DNA of 6,112 bases from Thermoleophilia bacterium (lineage in GTDB: Bacteria > Actinomycetota > Thermoleophilia > Gaiellales > Gaiellaceae): positions 1-6,112 of the forward strand of contig JAICZB010000164.1 of the NCBI GenBank assembly GCA_025933895.1, read 5' to 3'. This document shows, in pieces, positions 5,066 to 6,112 of this stretch. Below the pieces are notes generated by a model. That model made no database searches. It saw only the letters and a list, made by a program, of their open reading frames with translations, and was not told the origin of the DNA. A program made the translations under genes and the position numbers. Positions within the stretch are counted from its first letter, which is position 1, and each line of letters begins with the position of its first letter.

Positions 5066-6112
5066 CAGGCCAGCTCCGCCGCGTCGGTGACGGGAGCGCG
5101 GCACGCGAAGCGCTCACAGACGTAGACCGCCGGCGCGCCCTCGACGAGCGTCTTGCCCTCGAGCAGCGGAACGTCGTCGGCCGGGCCGAAGGCGACGACG
5201 CCGTTGGGATCGAACCCGCGCAGGGCGGCGCGGGCGACTGCGGTGTCCGCGCCGCCGACGATCGCGAGCTCCCGCGGCGGCGAGAGATGGAGATCGAGCG
5301 CGCAGAGCGCCCAGCCGAACGCGACCGGCGCGCGGGTGAGGAGATCGCGAACGAGCCGGACGGCACCTACGGCCTCCCGCTCGAGCTCGTCGTCGCCCCA
5401 GATCCGCGCGAGCCGGAGGAGGACGAAGGCGAGCATCGAGCTCCCCGACGGCGTCGGGTTGTCGTCGAACACCTTCTGCCGTGCGACGAGCTGCTCGCCG
5501 TCCGCCGGCGTGAGGAAGAAGCCGCCGCGCTCGGGGTCGCCGAAGAGCTCGACGGCGCGGACAGCGATCCGTCGTGCCTCGCGCAGCCAGCGGAGCTCGC
5601 CGGTCGCGACGTGCAGCTCGTAGAGGCCGTGTGCGACATTCGCGTAGTCCTCGAGGTAGGCGGGGTACTTCGGCCGACCGTCGCGGAAGGTCCGCCATAG
5701 CGGCTCGGCAGCGAGCAGCTCTCCCAGCTCGCGGGCGGCGGCGAGGATGTCCGGCCGGCCGAGTCGGCGGGCTCCCTCCGCGAGCGCCGCCAGCGCGAGC
5801 CCGTTCCAGGCAGCGATCACCTTGTCGTCGAGCGCGGGCTGCGGCCTGCGCGAGCGAATCTCGAGCAGCCGCGCGCGTGTCTCGTCGTCGATCTCGCCGC
5901 GCAGGATCGAGCGGCCGTGCTCGAACGGCTCGAGCAGCTCGGGCGGCGCTCCCTCCTCGGGCGTCCACGTGTACGTGAGCCCCTCGACCCCGTCGGTGTC
6001 CGCGTCCTGCGACGATGCGAACCCGCCGCTCGGCAGCCTCAGCTCGCGCAGCATGTAGTCGAGCGTCTGCTCCGCGACGTCGCGGTACCGCTCCTCCCCG
6101 GTCAGCAGCCAC
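5065..6112 (-). CDS. yyaL: YyaL/SSP411-family protein (DUF255/COG1331), C-terminal part; 5' end outside window
   Basis: The minus strand is open from the window edge to the TGA at 5065-5067, giving 348 residues. There is an internal ATG at 6054, but the reading frame and homology continue upstream (WLLTGEERYRDVAEQTLDYM), so the true start lies beyond 6112. The fragment is the alpha/alpha six-hairpin, glycosidase-like region. Family marks, numbered from the first full codon, are GGF (29-31) with SQDAD (34-38), YTWTPEE (47-53), DDKVIAAWNGLALAAL (95-110), the DYANVAHGLYEL helix (155-166), GGFF (196-199), DDNPTPSG (216-223) and the C-terminal YVCERFACRAPVTD (330-343). Full-length relatives are about 600-700 residues with an N-terminal thioredoxin-like domain; that half is not visible here. 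Biochemical function is not established for bacterial members. The segment between YTWTPEE and DDK is only about 40 residues, seemingly shorter than in many relatives. The gene converges on the transporter operon and is probably unrelated to it. Confidence 0.9.
   Translation of the reverse strand, partial: WLLTGEERYRDVAEQTLDYMLRELRLPSGGFASSQDADTDGVEGLTYTWTPEEGAPPELLEPFEHGRSILRGEIDDETRARLLEIRSRRPQPALDDKVIAAWNGLALAALAEGARRLGRPDILAAARELGELLAAEPLWRTFRDGRPKYPAYLEDYANVAHGLYELHVATGELRWLREARRIAVRAVELFGDPERGGFFLTPADGEQLVARQKVFDDNPTPSGSSMLAFVLLRLARIWGDDELEREAVGAVRLVRDLLTRAPVAFGWALCALDLHLSPPRELAIVGGADTAVARAALRGFDPNGVVAFGPADDVPLLEGKTLVEGAPAVYVCERFACRAPVTDAAELA

Noticed and set aside
5065..6054. ATG at 6054 as the start of a small complete minus-strand gene
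   Set aside because: The frame stays open to the window edge, and the upstream residues continue the family helix pattern, so this is an internal methionine of a truncated gene.
1..6112. Search for CRISPR arrays, tandem repeats, insertion sequences, tRNA genes, integrase sites or toxin-antitoxin pairs
   Set aside because: Nothing beyond GC-rich codon-bias repetition was seen; no direct repeats with spacers, no transposase-like frame and no cloverleaf-like RNA.

Overview
The window is GC-rich bacterial DNA with strong G/C preference at third codon positions, GTG as well as ATG starts, and tightly packed genes. This points to a high-GC actinobacterium. The style of the proteins (a solute-binding protein with an Ala-rich, non-lipoprotein leader, and a compact YyaL-type protein) would fit a deep-branching class such as Thermoleophilia. 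That placement is an inference and cannot be proven from 6 kb.

Layout: (1) 1-222, plus strand: the last 73 codons of a short-chain dehydrogenase/reductase (SDR) cut by the window edge. (2) 266-5016, plus strand: a complete five-gene ABC uptake system of the branched-chain amino acid (HAAT/Liv) family in the order livG, livF, livH, livM, solute-binding protein. The first four genes overlap by 1-4 bases at each junction, so they are almost certainly one translationally coupled transcript. The binding-protein gene follows after a 74-base gap with its own strong Shine-Dalgarno and a possible promoter. (3) 5017-5064: a short convergent intergenic region holding a GC-rich hairpin that probably acts as the terminator. 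(4) 5065-6112, minus strand: the C-terminal 348 residues of a YyaL/SSP411 (COG1331) protein whose N-terminal thioredoxin-like part lies beyond the window.

How the genes work together: the exported binding protein captures a small amino-acid-like or other carboxylate/amide solute outside the membrane and delivers it to a LivH-LivM membrane heterodimer, which is driven by the LivG-LivF ATPase pair. The substrate cannot be fixed from sequence; this family also moves urea, short amides and aromatic acids. The SDR upstream may belong to the same metabolic theme, but only proximity supports that.

No mobile element, CRISPR array, tRNA, rRNA or novel multi-gene system was seen. This is an ordinary transporter locus. 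The points worth a second look are modest: a binding protein with no lipid anchor, its single close cysteine pair, an N-terminal extension on LivH, a possible leaderless start for livG, and a shortened segment in the YyaL-like protein.
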